A stretch of DNA of 64,000 nt, from the NCBI GenBank assembly GCA_963977105.1, contig CAXBNI010000002.1, forward strand, positions 1 through 64,000, in the 5' to 3' direction. Below the pieces are notes generated by a model. That model was not told where the DNA came from and searched no databases. It was given only the letters and a program-made list of their open reading frames with translations. The DNA is from UBA2705 sp963977105. Lineage in GTDB: Bacteria > Pseudomonadota > Alphaproteobacteria > Micavibrionales > Micavibrionaceae. The position numbers were made by a program, and so were the translations under genes. Shown here in pieces: positions 1 through 15,000 of this stretch. Numbering within the stretch: the first letter of the stretch is position 1; the number at the start of each line of letters is the position of its first letter.

Positions 1-3000
1 ATAACGTCATTGCCAAGGCCTGAATTAATTGTGTTCGCACCCGCCGTACCGTTAACCGTGTCGTCGCCGGTGCCGGTATTTACATTTTCAAAGCCTGTAA
101 CAACGTCAGCATTTGCGTTTTCGTCGGTCATGGTGCCTGCAGTAAGGTCAACAACAACTTTCGCAAGGCTGCCTGATTGGTCAAGCGTATCAACGCCATT
201 GCCTGCGGCAAGAGTATTTTCCTCATTCGCATCGCCCGTCATTGTATCCGCGCCATCCGTACCAATGACATTTTCAACCGCAATTAACACATCGCTAGCG
301 CCAAACCCGTCGGTTGCGGTGTCTGCAGTTAAGTTAACGGTTACGCCTGCCACGCCGCCGCCTGCTGCATCTTCGCTATAATCAACCGTATCCACACCCA
401 GACCACCATTCAGTGTATCTGCGCCATCGCCGCCGAATAATGTATCATTGCCCGCTTCGCCTTGAAGAGTATCATCACCCGTGCCGCCACGGATAATATC
501 CACGCCCGCACCTGCAGAAACGGTATCATTACCTGTGCCTGCATTAATTAAATCATTGCCTGTGCCTGATGTAATAATATCCGCGTCACCGCCAGATGTA
601 ATTGTGTTATCCCCATCACCTGCAATGATCGTATCTGCGCCTGCACCCGATGTAATAATATCTTTATCCGCGCCTGTGGTGATTTGGTTTGCGCCATCGC
701 CTGCAGAAATTGTATTTAAGCCCGCGCCTGCGTTAATTGTATCGTCGCCGCCTGCTGAGACAATCGTATCTGCGCCTGTTGTGGTTGTAATGTCGTTATT
801 ACCTGCGCCTGCGTTAATATTATTATTGCCTGCGCCCGCATTGATAAGGTCATTACCTGTGCCCGAGGTAATTAAATCTGCGCCAGTGGTTGCCGTGATT
901 GTGTTGTCACCGTCACTAGCATTAATTGTATTCGTACCAGAAGATGCATCAATAACGTTCTTGACCGATGTACCTGTGATCGTGTCGTTACCAGTGCCTG
1001 AGTTTACATTTTCAAAGCCTGTTATTGTATCTGTGCCTGCGCCGTCGCCTGTCATCGTGCCGCCGTTTAGGTCAACAACAAGGCTACTTGTATTCGTGCT
1101 GTATTCTAATGTATCGCCGCCAGCGCCTTCTGTGCCCGCATCAAAGACGTTATCAACGCCTGTTTCACCAGTGAAGATATCATCGTTATCTGTACCGATT
1201 ACATTTTCAACGCCTGTAAGCGTATCTGTATCGCCATAACCGTCAACAACCGTTTGCGTGCCGCTTGCGAGGTCAACGGTAATGCCTGCCGTGCCGCCAT
1301 TGCCATCATCATTACTGTAATCAGCCGTATCAAGGCCATTGCCGCCATTGATAGTATCTGCGCCTGCATCACCGTAAATTGTATCGTCACCATCACCTGC
1401 GTTTACAGTATCAACACCTGCGCCTGCAGTGATTGTATCGTCGCCCGCATAGGCATTAACAACATCGTTGCCTGCTAAGGCGTCAATAATATTATCACCA
1501 TCATTGGCTGGGCCGTTTGTATAATCGCCATCTGTCGTATCATCGCCCACAGTACCAATAATTGGCGGCTGATAAACTTCAAGGAAGACGCTGTTGCCAG
1601 CACCGTCATCAAACTCATATTGCGTACGGTAAGCGCCAACAAGGCCATTATTGGTAAGGTTCGTGTAAGTCACGCCACCAGTAAAGTCGAATGCAATGCC
1701 GCTAACCGCGAGAATTTCAAGCGTGCCACCAATAACATCACCAATCAGGTTAAATATGTTATCCCCAGTAATTACAAAGTCATCACCGCTAACAGGTGTC
1801 GCACCTGTAAAGTTGATGCTCTCAATATTCTTGAAGTTATCGACGAGGTCGCTGGCTTCAAAATCAATATCACCTGTGATCGCAAGGCTATCTGTACCTG
1901 CTGAGCCGTCAAATACATTTGTACCTAGCGCCGCAATACCTGTCGATGTAATGGTGAAGGTATCTGTACTTGAAGAACCAACCAAAGTTTCAACGTCAGT
2001 AATAACGTCTGTATCCGCGCCCTGCGTTACGGTGACATTTTCAACATTTGCATCTGCGCCATCAATATCAACGCTAATCGCTGTGGCCTCACCAGAATAT
2101 GTGACTGTATCGCTGTCTGTACCGCCACTACCTGCATTGATTGTGTCGCTGCCTGCTCCGCCGCGAATAACATCTGCGCCAGCGCCAGTCACAATAATGT
2201 TATCGCCCGCTGTGCCTGTAATCGTATCATCACCTGCGCCCGTGGTGATGTTATCAATGCTTGATATAACATCGCTATCAACTGTTGTGATGCTATCCGT
2301 CGCAAGGTTTGCTGTAATATCAGTCGAGAGCGCTGAGATATCTAATGTATCTGTACCTGCGCCCCCTGTGAAGGTGTCAGCCGCGCCATCAGCCGCAGCG
2401 ATGAATGTATTATCGCCGCCTGCGCTCGCGTCATAAATATCTGTGCCATTACCATCGTTAAAGACATCGTTACCTACGCCGCCTATAACATGGTCATTGC
2501 CATCCCCTGCTGTAATTGTATCGTTACCAGCGCCTGTGGTGATTGTGTTGTCGCCGGCCGTACCCGTTACAATATCGTTACCAGAACCGGTAAGAACATT
2601 TTCAAAGCCCGAAATTGTATCTGCGCCTGTCGTTGCGCCTGCATCCGCGCCGTTAACGCCAAAGCTATCTGTTGCAAGATTAACTATAAGGCCGCCACCA
2701 GCAACTGACGAAGCATCTAATGTATCTGTATCGCCGCCGCCAATATAACTGTCTGCTACGCCGTCTTCGACAACGTAGATCAAATCATTGCCTGCGCCGC
2801 CATCAAGCGTATCTATACCTGCATTACCTTGTAGGATATCATCCCCTGCGCCGCCTTGGATATAGTTAGCAGCCGCATCACCAGTTAACGTATCGCCTTG
2901 GTCTGAACCAATGATATTTTCGATTGTCCCGATATTCATTGTATCAAGGCCAATATCAGTACCAACAATGTTACCGTTAGTCAGGTTAATCTCAACGCCA

Positions 3001-6000
3001 CCATTACCAACTAACGATGCATTTAATGTATCGGTATCCGCGCCGCCATCATAGTAATCTGCTGCGTTATCTTCTTGGATCCACAATGTATCATCGCCGT
3101 TTTCACCGTAAAGCTCATCCGCGCCGCCATCACCGAATAAATTATCATTGCCGTCATCACCATAAAGTGTATCGTCGCCGGTGAGGCCTTTGATCGTATC
3201 GTTTTCAGCTGTACCTTGCACCACAGCATCATTACCCGTTGTACCTTCGATAGGTACGGTTTCAGTAATGATTGTTAGTGTGTTAGCCGCTTTTGTATAA
3301 GTATATTGCGTTTCAAAGCCGCCCGGAAGTTCTGTTGGGCCTGCGCTTAATGTCCAAGTACCGTCTTGCACATCGATTAGTGTACGGTCTTTCGCTTTAA
3401 CGCGGAATGTCCCGTTATTATCGCCGCCATTCATGTTGATGATTTGGTCTGCATCAATTTCAAATGTTCCAACAATCGTACCTTGACCCAAAGTCAGTGT
3501 TTCAATGTTCGTAACAATGTCTTCAAGTTGATCGGCGTTAAAGTTGATTGTGCCCGTCACAGACAGCGTATCGCCATCAACTGAATCGTTGCTGTGACCA
3601 TCAAATAAGGCTGTATCTGTATTATATTGCGTAAGATCAGCAGCGCGTAATACGAATGTATCATCATGCGTTGTCGCAACAATATGTTCGATATTTGCGA
3701 TGGTGTCTGTATTTGCCGCACTATCTTTAGCTGCTGTACCGCTATATAGACCTGTCAGATCAACAACAATAAAGTTATCATCGCCGCTGTAATCTAATTT
3801 ATCATATGCCGCGCCACCATCAATATCATCATCACCATTGCTTGCAATAATACTGTCCGCGCCTGCGCCTGTATCAATTGTGTTATCTGCGGCTGATGTT
3901 GTTATTGTATCAGCGTTCGCTGTACCAACCACATGTTCAAAGCCGCTAATAACGCTGTTGCCATCAACTGTACCTGCCGATAAGTCGATCGTAACGCCAG
4001 CGGCAACTTCAGATGCATTTAGTGTATCACCTGTGGTATCAGAGCCACCGGCTAAAATGTCATTCGCGTGGTCATCACCAAGATAGACAGTATCATTACC
4101 GCCGCCTGCATTAATGGTGTTCGCAACCGCATCATCACCACGGATCGTATCATCGCCGCCGCCCGCAACAACGTTTTCAAAGCCGTCAATCGTATCAACG
4201 GTATTAATTGTTTGTGCGCCGGTAGAAAGGTCAATCGTTACGCCTCCCGCAAGCGCCGTGGTATTTAGAGTATCACCCGCTGCCGTATTAACGCCGCCTT
4301 GTAAATCATCAACACTTACGCCATCATTATCAACGTGAACTGTATCATCACCCGCGCCGCCGATAACCGTATCAGCGCCTGCGCCGCCGGTTAATGTATC
4401 GTTATCATTACCGCCATAAATAACATCATCGCCAAGACCACCTGTGATTTGGTCGGCACCATCAAGGCCGTATATATTATGCGAGCCGCCATCATCACCG
4501 ATCACATCATTTTCAAGACTACCCCAAACACGTGCGGCCGATTCAACGATGAGTGTAATCGTGTTACCCGCGCCCGTGATGGTGTAGGTTGTTTCATTGC
4601 CACTCACCGATACATTCGTATTTAATGTATATGTCGCGCCGTTTTGAATATTGATTTGTTCTGTGTTCGCGCCATCAAGAACAATGCGTAATGTGCTGCC
4701 ATTACCGCTTGCAAGCGCCGCAATATCATCGACATCGATGCCAAATTCACTTACGCCTGTTGTCACGCCTGTCAAATCAAGAACTTCCAAGTTCGAGAAA
4801 TGCGGCGACAAATCAGAAGCGTTAAAGTCAAGGTTTCCTGTGATGGTCAACGTATCGTTGCCCGCGCCCGCATCATAGACATTGTCTACGGTCATTGTTG
4901 CAAGCAATGCAGATGTAAGTGCAAAACCATCCGCCTGCGCGGTTGCTGTTAATTTCTCAACGCCTGTTAATGTATCAGTATCGCCGCCCTGAGTGATCGT
5001 CATGTCATTAACATTAACGCCCGCTGTGAAGTCCACATTAATGCCTGTTGCATCGCCGCTATAAAGCGCCGTATCTACGCCTGCGCCGCCGTCAATTGTA
5101 TCGCTACCTGCGCCGCCGCGGATAATATCATCACCAGCGCCTGCTGTAATATCATCATCTCCAGCACCAGTCGAAATGTTATCGGCGCCCGCTTTGGCAT
5201 CAATAACGTTAATTTCTGCATTACCGGTGATAGTGTTCGCACCATCGGTTGCGATCACATTTTCAAAGCCGTCAATTGTATCAACGCCCGTAATTGTCTG
5301 TGCGCCTACCGTAAGGTCAACATCAACATTGTCTGAACCTAAGTTTGTAAGGTCAAGTGTATCGCTACCTGCGCCACCGACCAATGCATCAGCATCCGTG
5401 GTGTCATTATCAACAATAACCGTATCATCGCCATTACCTGCATCAATAACGTCAGCGCCTGCGCCGCCTTCGATTGTATCCGCACCGTCGCGGCCAATTA
5501 ATGTGTTCGCCGCCGCATCACCAGTGATAATATCATCTTGGTTCGAGCCGCTCACATTTTCAAAGCCTGTAATCGTATCGCCGCCTAAATTCGCAGCGCC
5601 GTTATTTGCGATTGTTTGTGCGCCAGTAAGGTCAACATTAACGCCGCCGCCTGTGACATTAACGGCATCTAAAGTATCGCCATTTGTCTCGACGCCTTCG
5701 CCTGCATCATAAATATCCGCAGCGCCGTCACTATCAACAAAAATAGTATCATCGCCATTTTGACCGTAAACACTATCCGCGCCAGTTTCGCCGCGCATTG
5801 AATCGTTGTCATCACCGCCATACATGGTGTCGTTGCCTTCACCACCAAGCATAATATCGTTACCATCATTGCCGACGCCTGCAGATTGTTCCCAACCATA
5901 CATGACATCATCGCCTTCTTTACCGTCCATGACGTTATCGCCGGCGTTACCGTAAAGCGTATCATTCTCGGCTGAGCCGCCTTCATCACCCTCAATTGGG

Positions 6001-9000
6001 ACTAAGAAGATGCGCACTTCATATGTATCGGCGCCATCAACGACGTTATAGACAAGCTCACCCGTACCGCCATCAATTGAGCTGTAGCCTGTTTTATCAA
6101 GGCCGTTGAGCAAGAAGTTCTGACCATCTGCGAGCGTGAATTTCAATACATTCGTATCATCGCTATTCGATATGGCACGTATATCTGCCAAAGTAATGTT
6201 GAAGTTGTCAACGTTATCAACAGGTGGCGCGCCTGAAAGGTCAAATTCAAAGACGTTCGTAAAGATGCTGGCAAGTTTATCAGCTTCAAAGTTCAATAAG
6301 CCTGTCACAACGCCGATATTTGCGCCTGCATTACCATCAATAGTGATGCCATTGGCAATAAGGTTTGTAATCTGTCCATCTGTAAGGCGGTATGTATCGT
6401 TATTACCTGAGCCAACAAAGGTTTCAACATCTGTAATTGTATCTGTGCCGCCAAGACCGTCAGTGACTGTGAAGTCTCCATCTGTAGAATCAAATGTTGC
6501 GTCTAGGCCGCCTGCGTTACCTGTATAGTCAACGGTATCCGTACCCGCACCACCGATAATCACGTCATCGCCATCACCTTGCGCCATGAACAAGTCATTG
6601 CCCGTGCCGCCATCAAGTGTATCTGCGCCGCCTCGGCCTTCTAAAGTATCATCTCCGCCTTGACCATAGAACACGTTATCTGTGGCACTATCGCCGCGCA
6701 TTACATCATTGCCCGTAGATGAACCATAGACAATTTCTACGCCCTGAATTGAATTTGTACCGAGCGTCGGGATCGTCACAGCAGTGTCAGCATTGATATC
6801 AGTAATATCAAAGCTCACACTGCTGGCTGCTGAATAATCGACGGTGTCTGTTCCTGCACCTGCGTTTATCACAACGTCAGATGTACCATCATGGGTAATG
6901 GTATCATTACCTGCATTGGTAATGATTTCCATTTCATCAGTTGAATAACCACTGTCAATCGTAATGACATCATCGCCGCTACCTGTTTCAAAGTTTTCAA
7001 CATTAATGACGCTGTCAGTTTCTGTGCCGCTAACAACAACGCTCACTGCGCCGCCGACCAATGATGTCATATCAATCGTCATGTTATCAACGTTTGTGCC
7101 ATAGCTTACAAGGTCATCTGTGCCTGCGCCGCCATCAATTGTATCTGCGCCACCTAGAGCATAAATCGTGTCATCTTCGCTGCCGCCATCAACCGTATCA
7201 TTGCCTGTGCCTGTTGTGATAATATCTGCGCCTGCACCGCCGTCAATTACGTCATTGCCCGCGCCGCCATCAATTGTATCGTTGCCAGCAAGGCCTTGTA
7301 ATGTGTTAGCGGAGCCATCACCTGTAATAATATCGTTTTGACCTGAACCAGTAGCATGTTCGAAGCCTGTGATTGTATCTGTGCCTAAACTAGCACCGAG
7401 ATCCGCCGCATTATCGGTAAGGCTTTGGCCGCCTGTAAGGTCAATAACTACGCCGCCGCCTGCAACATTTTCTGCTGATATAGTATCGCCATTTGTGTGC
7501 GTACCGCCATCGTAAAGATCATTCGCGCTATCGCTTGCTGCGAAGATTGTATCATCACCAGCATCACCATAAACGCTATCGGCGCCCTCATCTCCGTAAA
7601 GGCGATCATCACCATCATTACCATGCAATGTATCATCGCCAGCATAACCTTGGATCCGGTCATTACCTTCATTACCGTTGGCTGTATCATTGCCTGCATA
7701 GGCCAAAATTGTATCGTTACCAAAGGTACCTTCAAGAATGGCGCTATCATCGCCCGCAGTACCTTCAATCGGCGCGATTGTGACGTTTAAAGTAATTGTC
7801 CGGCCTAAATAGGTAAATGTATAAACATCAAAGCCGCCGCCATCAACAGGGCCTGTCATTGCGCCAAAATCCGTACCGGCGACAACATCTGGCACCGTAC
7901 CAGATTTAAAGACCATATCTAATGTATCATTATCTGTGCCTAGTAATGATGCCACTTGGTCACCATTAATGTCGAAATCAATATCATCAGCGTCTAGGCC
8001 GCCAGCATCAGTTAGATTAATGTTTTCGACATTCACAAACACATCAACCAAAGCAGCCATATCAAAGTCTAGCGTGCCACTAACTACAACACTATCGCCT
8101 GCACCCGCTGCGCCATCAAAGACTATATTATTTGTTTTGAGGTCAGAAAGCTTATCGCTCGTAACATTAAATGTATCGCTGCCTGTTGTGCCCTCAATGG
8201 TTTCAACGCCGCTGACGTCATCAACGTCGCTCGCCGCATCTGTGATTGTTGCATCACCCGTTGTCGATGTAATGTCCACTGTGATTGTACTGCCATGCCC
8301 TGCGTAATCAAGAACATCACCTGTGCCAGTGCCACCGTCAATTGTGTCGTTGCCTGCGCCGCCAATAATAAGGTCATTACCCGCGCCTGCATAAATAATA
8401 TCATCGCCCGCGCCTGCTTCAATTGTATCCGCGCCCGCATTCGTCCAGAACACGTTATTATTCGTATCGCCTTTGATGTTGTCAGCGCCATCGCCTGTTG
8501 CGACTTGCTCAATATTTGTAAATGTGTCTGTTTTACCAGCAAGCGCGCCGCCAAACGTCACAGTTGTCACGGCGCCAAGGCTCATATCAAATGTGATGTC
8601 TTCGGTCACTGTTGTTTCAGTTAAGTTTGCAAATTCACCCGCATTCGCATCATAACGAAGCATATCGCCCGTGCCGATACCGCCGTCATAAATATCATCG
8701 CCTAGCGTGTAGGCGAATTTATCATCGCCTGTAGCGCCAGTTAATACGTTGCCCGCATCTGTACCGTAGAATATATCGTCCCCTGTGCCGCCAGTCGCAT
8801 CTTCAATGCTCGTGACAAGGTTAACGCCTTCAGCTGCGTTACCTGCTTCGCCATCTTTCAAACGAATTAATAGGTCGGTTGTCGCGCCCGTAAAGTCGAT
8901 AATATCGTCACCGAGCCCACCATCAATGGTATCAACCGCCGCATCACCATCACCAAGTAAGATAGTATCAGCGCCATCATCGCCGTCAATGCTATCGCTG

Positions 9001-12000
9001 CCTGCGCCGCCGATTAATGTATCATCACCAACACCGCCGCGTAATACATCATTACCGCCTGCGCCGTCGATTGTATCTTCGCCATCACGGCCGACTAATT
9101 CGTTCGCGTTGCCATCGCCTGTAATAATATCATTTTGGTTCGATCCAAAAACGTTATCAATATTACTTATTTCATCTGCGCCGATATTTGCGCCTGTATC
9201 TGCAGCGTTTTCACCAATTGTTTGTGCGCCAGAAAGGTCGACATCAATACCGCCGCCCGTTACTGCATTCGCATCAATCGTATTTGTACCTGTGCCGCCA
9301 TCAATTGTATCCGCCGCGCTATCGCTTTCAATGAAGATAAGGTCATCACCGCCGTCACCATTTAAAATATCAGCGCCGCTACCACCGGTTAGCGTATCGT
9401 TCTGATCGCCGCCATGAAGCGTATCGTCATCATCTTCACCATATAATTGGTCATCGCCAGCAAGGCCGAATAATTCATCATCACCCGCGCGGCCGTAAAT
9501 ACGGTTATTACCCGCGTTACCAATAAGGTCAGTACCGCCAGGGATTTCATCTTTATCGTCAGGGAAAGCATCGCCTGTGTCCTGACCAATAATGGGCAGC
9601 GTTTCTACATAAAGACGGATCGTATCAACGCCGTCAAAATAATCATAACGCACAGTATCGACGCCATCTGCCGTTGGGCCAGAAACCGTATAGCCTGCTA
9701 CGCCGTCAGTTGGGTTAACAACAGTACCATCGCGTACCAAGACACGGAAATCACCTGCATTCGCGCCGATCATTGCTTGCAAGTCAGCATCTGTAACATC
9801 AAATTCATCTAAGAACTCTGGCTCAGCTTGTGATAAATCAAGTTTTTCAATATTGGTGAAAAGCTGCGCGATTTTACCCGCTTCAAAATCAATTGTGCCT
9901 GTCACGCGTACGGTATCAAGCGAACCCGCCGCCGCGTCATAGAAGTGACCGTCAGGGTCAGCGATTAATGTATCTAATAATGTATTGGCCAGCACATATG
10001 TATCATCGCCTGTTGTACCTTTGATTTTCTCAATGTTCACAAGCGTGTCAGTTTCAGCGTTTGTGATAACGCTTTGGTTCTCTTTATCCGTAAAACTCAC
10101 CGCGATGCCAGACGCGCCGTTATAATCCGCCGTATCGCTGCCTGCGCCGCCATTAAGCGTGTCAGTACCCGTGCCAGCAGCGTAGATAATGTCATCATCA
10201 TTGCCAGCTGTGACAGAATCATCACCATCACCTAATGTGATCGTGTCATCGCCTGCGCCTGATGAAATTAAATCTGCGCCTACGCCTGCATCTACTATGT
10301 CGTTACCTGCGCCAAGGTTGATTGTATCATCACCTGCGCCGCCTGTAATATCGTTCGCGCCGCCTGTAGACGTGATGTTGTCATCATCAGAGCCGCCGTC
10401 AATTGTGTCATTACCAGTGCCTGTTGTAATTACATCATTACCAGCATCACCGTTAATAATGTTGTTACCTGCGCTTGCGTCAATTGTATCTGCGCCTGCG
10501 CCTGCATTGACAGTGTCATTACCTGCATTGGTCGTGATGATATTCGCAACGCCGTCACCAGTAATCGTATCGTCACCAGAGCTTGTTTCGATATGTTCGA
10601 TATTTTTAATCGTATCTTCGGCGCTACCTGCAATGTTTACAGCCGCGTCTATTGCGCCGTTAAGCGTAACAATGACATCTTCGCCAGTGCGCGCACTGTA
10701 ATCAATTTTATCTTCACCTGCGCCGCCATCATAGCTATTGGCTTCGGCGGCTGTTTTATCAATGATCGTATCGTCACGGCTTGTCGCAACTATGTTTTCA
10801 ATGCTTGTGAACGTATCTTTATTCGCCGCTTCACCGTTAATATAGGCTTCGCCAGTTTGCATGTTGATTGTCGTGCTCTCGCCGCCACCAATGCCGACAT
10901 CTGCGGAGTAATCTAATGTATCAATGCCGCCATCACCGTTAATGGTGTCGTTTGCGTCATCCGATAACTCACTAAAGATGTAATCATTATCAGCGCCTGC
11001 ATCAATCGTATCCACGCCTGCGCCTGCTGTAACTGTATCATTACCTGCGCCTGCGCTTACGTAATCATTGCCTGCGCCTGCATCAATATTATCAATACCT
11101 GCGCCGCCATCAATATAGTCATTGCCGTCGCCTGCATTAATAACATCCGCGCCATTTAAGCCCGTCAATGTGTTGTCGCTTGCGTTACCCAATAATGTGT
11201 CGTCTTGGTCAGAACCTGTGGCGTTTTCAAAACCAAAAATTTGGTCTGCGCCTATGCCAGCGCCGCCGAGGTCAGTTATGCTTTGTGCGCCATTAAGGTT
11301 AATGTTTACGCCGCCGCCAGTAACAAGCTCAGCTGAAATAGTATCACCGTTTACTTCATCAGAAGCATCAAGGTTTGAGCCGTCTAAGCCGCCTGAGAAA
11401 TAGTCATTATCGCCGTCACTTTGCACCATAAGCGTATCATCGCCATGCTCACCGAATAAGCTATCTGCGCCATCATCGCCGTAAAGTGTATCGTTGCCTT
11501 CATCACCATAAATCGTATCATCGCCATTACCGCCGAAGATATTATCGTGACCATCTTTGTCATTTAATATATCGCCATTCTGCGTGCCGTAGATTGTATC
11601 GTCGCCGTCTAGGCCTTCCATGTTGTTATCACCAAGGTTACCGTAAAGCACATCGTTGCCAGCAGTACCGCGTATAGGCTCAAATTTAACAACCAGCGTT
11701 AATGCGCCGCCATTATATGTATATGTATGTTCAAAACCGACAATTACTGGCACGCCGCCATTATCGATTGTATAAGCGCCGCCACTATCAACATTGACCT
11801 TGGTTCCGTCCATAACAACAATTTCTAAGCTTGTTGTACCGCCCGGAAGGAAGCTTGCTACTTCATCACCACGGATATTAAATTCATCCACGGCACTTTC
11901 AGGTGATGAGCCACCAAGATCGATTGTCTCAACATTAATAAATGTACCAACCAGATCAGAGAGTTCAAAATCAAGCACGCCGTTAATTTCAACAGTATCA

Positions 12001-15000
12001 TTACCCGCGGCGCCATCATAAATGAAGTCACCTGCATTAATCGTTGTAAGGTCAGTAGACGCAAGGCTAAAGACATCGCCACTTGTTGTACCAATAACGC
12101 GTTCGAAATTCGTTAAATTATCTGTTTCAACAGCGACCGCGTCTGTCGCGATAATATCGCCCGCAACGCTTTGTATCGCGAATGTGACCCCATTGGCTTC
12201 ACCTGTATAATCAGCGACATCAATACCACCAACGCCGCCATCCAAGCTGTCATCGCCAGCACCGCCTGATAATGTATCATTACCTGCATTACCCATTAAT
12301 GTGTTGTCAGCGCTATCACCCGCAATTGTATCATCGCCGCTACCTGCAATAACCTCTTCAATATTGCTCAATGTATCTTCTGCGACGGTATCCATGCTTA
12401 CGGACGCGGCAGTCGCGCCGTTTAATGTTACAGCAATGTCTTCGCTGCGGTTGCTGTAATCAATGCGGTCACCAGTACCTGCCGCACCGTCATAAACGTT
12501 ATCAACTGAAAGCGTATGCGCATCTACAAATGTATCATCCTCAGATGAGCCTGTGATATTTTCAATGCCCGTTATCGTATCGCCGCTACCTGCTTCGCCG
12601 TTAATATAAACAGCGCCAGTCTCTAGGTTCACAACAGTAGATTCTAATGCGCCTACGCCTGCAAACTGCAAGGTCGCAGTATCAACACCAGCGCCGCCAT
12701 CATAGCTATCAATGTCATTATCGCCGAGGTTAATAATAATCGTATCTGCACCTGCGCCGCCGTCAACAGTATCAGCGCCCGCACCTGCATCTAAATAATC
12801 ATCACCGCCTGCGCCGTCCAATGTATCTGCGCCCGCCCCAGAAACAAATGTGTTGTCTTGAACATTACCAGTAAGAACATCCGCGCCTGCGCCTGTGTAA
12901 ATATTATCAATGCCGCGCACAGTTTGGTCCACTTCAACGCCGTCAAAGCTAACCGTTACGGCCGTCGCATCATTGTCATTAAGCGTTACTGTAACGCCCT
13001 CTGCCAAACTGCCGCCTAATAAAGGCACCGCGCCATCTGTTACGAAATAAAGCGTATCTTCGCCAGCGCCACCATCATAAACATCAGAACCTGAAGACCA
13101 TGCAAATACATCGTCACCCGTACCGCCTTGGAAGCTGTCATCTGTCGCGCCGTTGCCGTAGAACACATCTGCAAAAGTAGAACCTTGGAAAACTTCAAAG
13201 TTTTTAAAGAAGTCATTGCCGCCCGCGCCGCCAATTTGTGTCCAGCCGCCAACATCTGAAGCACCCGTTAAATCAATAACAATGCCTGCGCTTGCATTTG
13301 TTAGATCAAGTAAATCACCTGCTGTTTCATTGCCTTCACCGCCATCGACATATTCATTAACCGCATTGTTACCGACGAATGTGTCATCTTGGTCAGAGCC
13401 GATAACCTCTTCAAAGCCTATCGCGCTATCTGTACCGATGCTTGCGCCGCTAATTTGTGCAGCTGAGAAATCAATAACTACGCTGCCCGTGACATTTGAT
13501 AGATCAAGAACATCTCGACCGCTTTGTGTGCCTGCATCAAACACATCATTATTCGCATCATCAAGCACGATAATCGTATCATCGCCGCCACCTGCAGTAA
13601 TTGTGTTTGCGTCAGCACTGCTTTCCGTGATGATATCGTCACTTGTTGTCCCAACAAAGTTTTCAAATTCACTGATCGTGTCGCCAGTATCAATTGTGTC
13701 GGCGTTAAGGCTAATTGTTATGCCGCTTGCATAAAGACTCGCATTTAATGTATCGCCGTTGGTTTCGCCGCCTTCGCCGCCCTCTAATGTATCGAGGCCA
13801 TCTGCGCCTAAGTAAATGACGTCATCGCCATCTTCACCTTGCAACAGGTTTGCTAAAGTACTGCCGTAAATTGTGTCGGCATAGGCAGAACCCACAACAT
13901 TTTCAAAGCCTGAAATTATATCCGCGCCAATCGCTGCTGTATCGCTTGAGATTGTCTGACCACCGCGCAAATCAATAGTCAAACCTTCGCCAACCAAAGA
14001 TGCATTAATTGTATCTACGCCAGCCTGACCGTCATAATTATCAACCTCACCATCACCCGCGACGAAAATTGTATCATTACCCGCGCCGCCTTCTACTACA
14101 TCAGAGCCCGCTTCGCCATAGAGCTGGTCATCATCATCACCGCCATATAGAATATCATTTTCTGTACCGCCATAAAGTGTATCATTGCCTTGTTCACCGT
14201 AAAGCGTGTCATTACCTTCATCGCCAAAAATAATATCATCGCCTGTAAAGCCGTGTGATGTATCATCACCAGCCTTAAGAACGATTAAGTTGTCACCCGC
14301 ATTGCCGTCAACCTGCGTGCCGCTTGCAGGGTCATCAAATTCAGTACCTTCAATCGGTATAATATCAACCGTAATTGTTAACGTGTCGCCGCCTTTGGTG
14401 TAGATGTACTGTTTTTGAACAAGGCTATCTGTGCCCATTGAATCAAACGTCCAGCCGTCATCTGCATTTGGCTGTGGCACTTTCGTACCGTTAATAACAC
14501 GGATGTTAAATTCGCCGTCAGTGGCACCGAAGATGCTAACGACCTCACTAACATTCACATCAAATGTGTCTACTGCGCTTGCAGGGTCTGCTTGCACGAA
14601 ATCTAGCGTTTGGAAGTTGGTGAAATGCGCGGCAACTTTCGCCATTTCAAAATCCAAAGTACCATCAACGCTTAGCGTATCACCGCCCGCGCCGGTATTC
14701 CCTAGGCCATCATATTGTTGATTAACCGCAAGCGCCCCCAAAGACACTGACGTAATAGCAAAGGTGTCATTCTGGTTCGAACCATCAATTTGCTGAATAT
14801 TTGTGAAGTTATCAGTGTCAGCATTACCGTCAGTCACAGTACCTGCATCAATATCAATATTTACCGTACCTGCGTCGCCCTGATAGCTTAATTTATTTGT
14901 TGTGCCTGCGCCGCCGTCAATCGAGTCATCACCGAAGCCAGCTTCGAAATAATCATTATCCGCGCCGCCTTCTAGGGTGTTATCTGCGGCATTACCAATT

